Origin: Leifsonia virtsii
GTDB taxonomy: Bacteria; Actinomycetota; Actinomycetes; Actinomycetales; Microbacteriaceae
DNA: 64,000 bases
Direction of reading: 5' to 3'
NCBI RefSeq assembly: GCF_030433675.1
Contig: NZ_JAROCB010000001.1
Span: 1,079,632-1,143,631, forward strand
This document shows positions 63,335 to 64,000 of the stretch, piece after piece. Numbering within the stretch: the first letter of the stretch is position 1; each line of letters begins with the position of its first letter. Below the pieces are notes generated by a model, which was not told the DNA's origin, searched no databases, and was given only the letters and a program-made list of their open reading frames with translations. Both the position numbers and the translations under genes were made by a program.

Positions 63335-64000
63335 TGACGCAAACCACACCGGGGACCGGCGTGCGGCCGGCCTCTCGCCCCTCCCGTCGCCGGCGACGCG
63401 ACCTGTCGGCGCCGCGGCGCCTCACGCGCGGCCAGGCCATCGTGCAGGGCATCGTGCTCACGCTGGGCGCGATCGCGTTCCTGTTCCCCTTCTACTACAT
63501 GCTGGTGGGCTCGCTGCAGGCCGAACCCGACACGTCGGTCGCGGGAGCCTTCCCGAACCCGGCCAACCTGACGCTGCAGAACTACGGCGAGATCAACTCC
63601 CGGATCAACCTGTTCCAGGGGCTGGTCAACTCCGGGATCTTCACCGGAGGTGTGCTGCTCGGGACGGTCGTGTTCGGCGTGCTCGCCGGCTACGCGCTTG
63701 CCATCCTGCAGTGGCGTGGACGCGGCGTGACCTTCGCGCTCGCCCTGCTGGTGCAGACCATCCCGTTCCAGCTGCTGATGATCCCGCTCTACGTGCTCAT
63801 CGCGCGCAACTACGGGCTCGCCGACAACTACCTCGGGATGATCCTGCCGTTCGTGATCAACTCGGCCGCGGTTCTCATCTTCCGGCAGTACTTCCTGCAG
63901 CTGCCGCGCGAGCTGTTCGACGCGGCGCGGGTCGACGGTGCGGGCGAGTTCCGGCTGCTGTGGCGCATCGCCCTGCCGCTGGTGCGCCCGGCGCTGGTCA
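63334..64000 (+). CDS. Sugar ABC transporter permease, MalG type, truncated by window end
   Basis: About 222 codons are visible. The basic start (RPSRRRRRDL) leads to helix 1 (GIVLTLGAIAFLFPFYYMLVGSL). The MalG-type segment PANLTLQNYGEINSRINLFQGLVNSGI follows, then further helices, and the EAA loop begins FDAARVDGAGEFRLLWRIALPLVRP. GGAGGAAGAG precedes the ATG. The C-terminal helix and anything downstream lie outside the window. It pairs with the preceding MalF-type permease. Confidence 0.95.
   Translation, partial: MTQTTPGTGVRPASRPSRRRRRDLSAPRRLTRGQAIVQGIVLTLGAIAFLFPFYYMLVGSLQAEPDTSVAGAFPNPANLTLQNYGEINSRINLFQGLVNSGIFTGGVLLGTVVFGVLAGYALAILQWRGRGVTFALALLVQTIPFQLLMIPLYVLIARNYGLADNYLGMILPFVINSAAVLIFRQYFLQLPRELFDAARVDGAGEFRLLWRIALPLVRPALV

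Overview
The window is about 64 kb of very GC-rich, GC3-biased chromosomal DNA. Its gene content is typical of Actinobacteria of the Microbacteriaceae type, perhaps Leifsonia-like: SufS-SufU, a clpS-DUF2017 pair, gltX beside tRNA-Gln with no glutaminyl-tRNA synthetase in view, a long SerA with a C-terminal regulatory part, and many GTG starts. The genus is an inference. I see no phage, insertion sequence, CRISPR array or rRNA. No gene-free stretch exceeds about 300 bases.

Layout. 1-5.5 kb: a divergent EamA exporter/MarR pair, a dispersed 72-bp palindromic repeat, sufS-sufU, and a secreted acid-phosphatase-like protein made of two tandem HAD domains. 5.6-10.3 kb: hydrolases, an MHS-type MFS transporter, a TetR/hydrolase divergon and a Phd-VapC module. 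10.4-17 kb: a homoprotocatechuate meta-cleavage cluster (hydratase, HpaI aldolase, an FAH-RraA fusion, a GntR regulator, HpaE, HpaD). A shared 12-bp near-palindrome lies upstream of two of its transcription units and also upstream of the MFS gene at 7.8 kb. 17.7-24.5 kb: ppsA, a PfkB-type kinase and a P2-type cation ATPase. Each carries a DosR-type dyad (GGG-NC-N4-GN-CCC or close to it) 77-83 bp upstream of its start, resembling a hypoxia/dormancy regulon.

25-28.6 kb: tRNA-Gln with a strong terminator, a second copy of the 72-bp repeat, a thioredoxin-reductase-like flavoprotein, gltX and an FAH-family hydrolase. 28.6-41.4 kb: amino-acid biosynthesis (a ketopantoate-reductase-like gene, ilvE, leuB, serA, ilvC, ilvN, ilvB, ilvD). 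A TetR-controlled DHA2 drug exporter with a 30-bp operator and a DoxX membrane protein interrupt it. 41.4-43.8 kb: trehalose synthesis (otsB, otsA). otsA appears to lack a canonical start codon where one is expected.

43.9-52.6 kb: an SGNH lipoprotein esterase, then a TetR-controlled envelope export locus. It consists of an MMPL transporter fused to a degenerate ABC ATPase-like domain, translationally coupled to a YhgE/Pip membrane protein. An ArsB-like permease and two small unassigned proteins follow. 52.7-57.8 kb: a divergent zwf-like dehydrogenase and GH15 glucanohydrolase, the latter coupled to clpS and a DUF2017 gene, then a baeRF (eRF1-like) protein. 57.9-64 kb: a LacI-controlled sugar locus with a secreted helical-barrel protein of unknown substrate, the LacI regulator, a lipoprotein sugar-binding protein and two permeases. 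The last permease runs off the window.

The most unusual signals are the three evenly spaced DosR-like boxes, the MMPL-pseudoATPase fusion, the FAH-RraA fusion, the tandem HAD phosphatase, the 72-bp paired-hairpin repeat and the symmetric divergent MarR/EamA switch.
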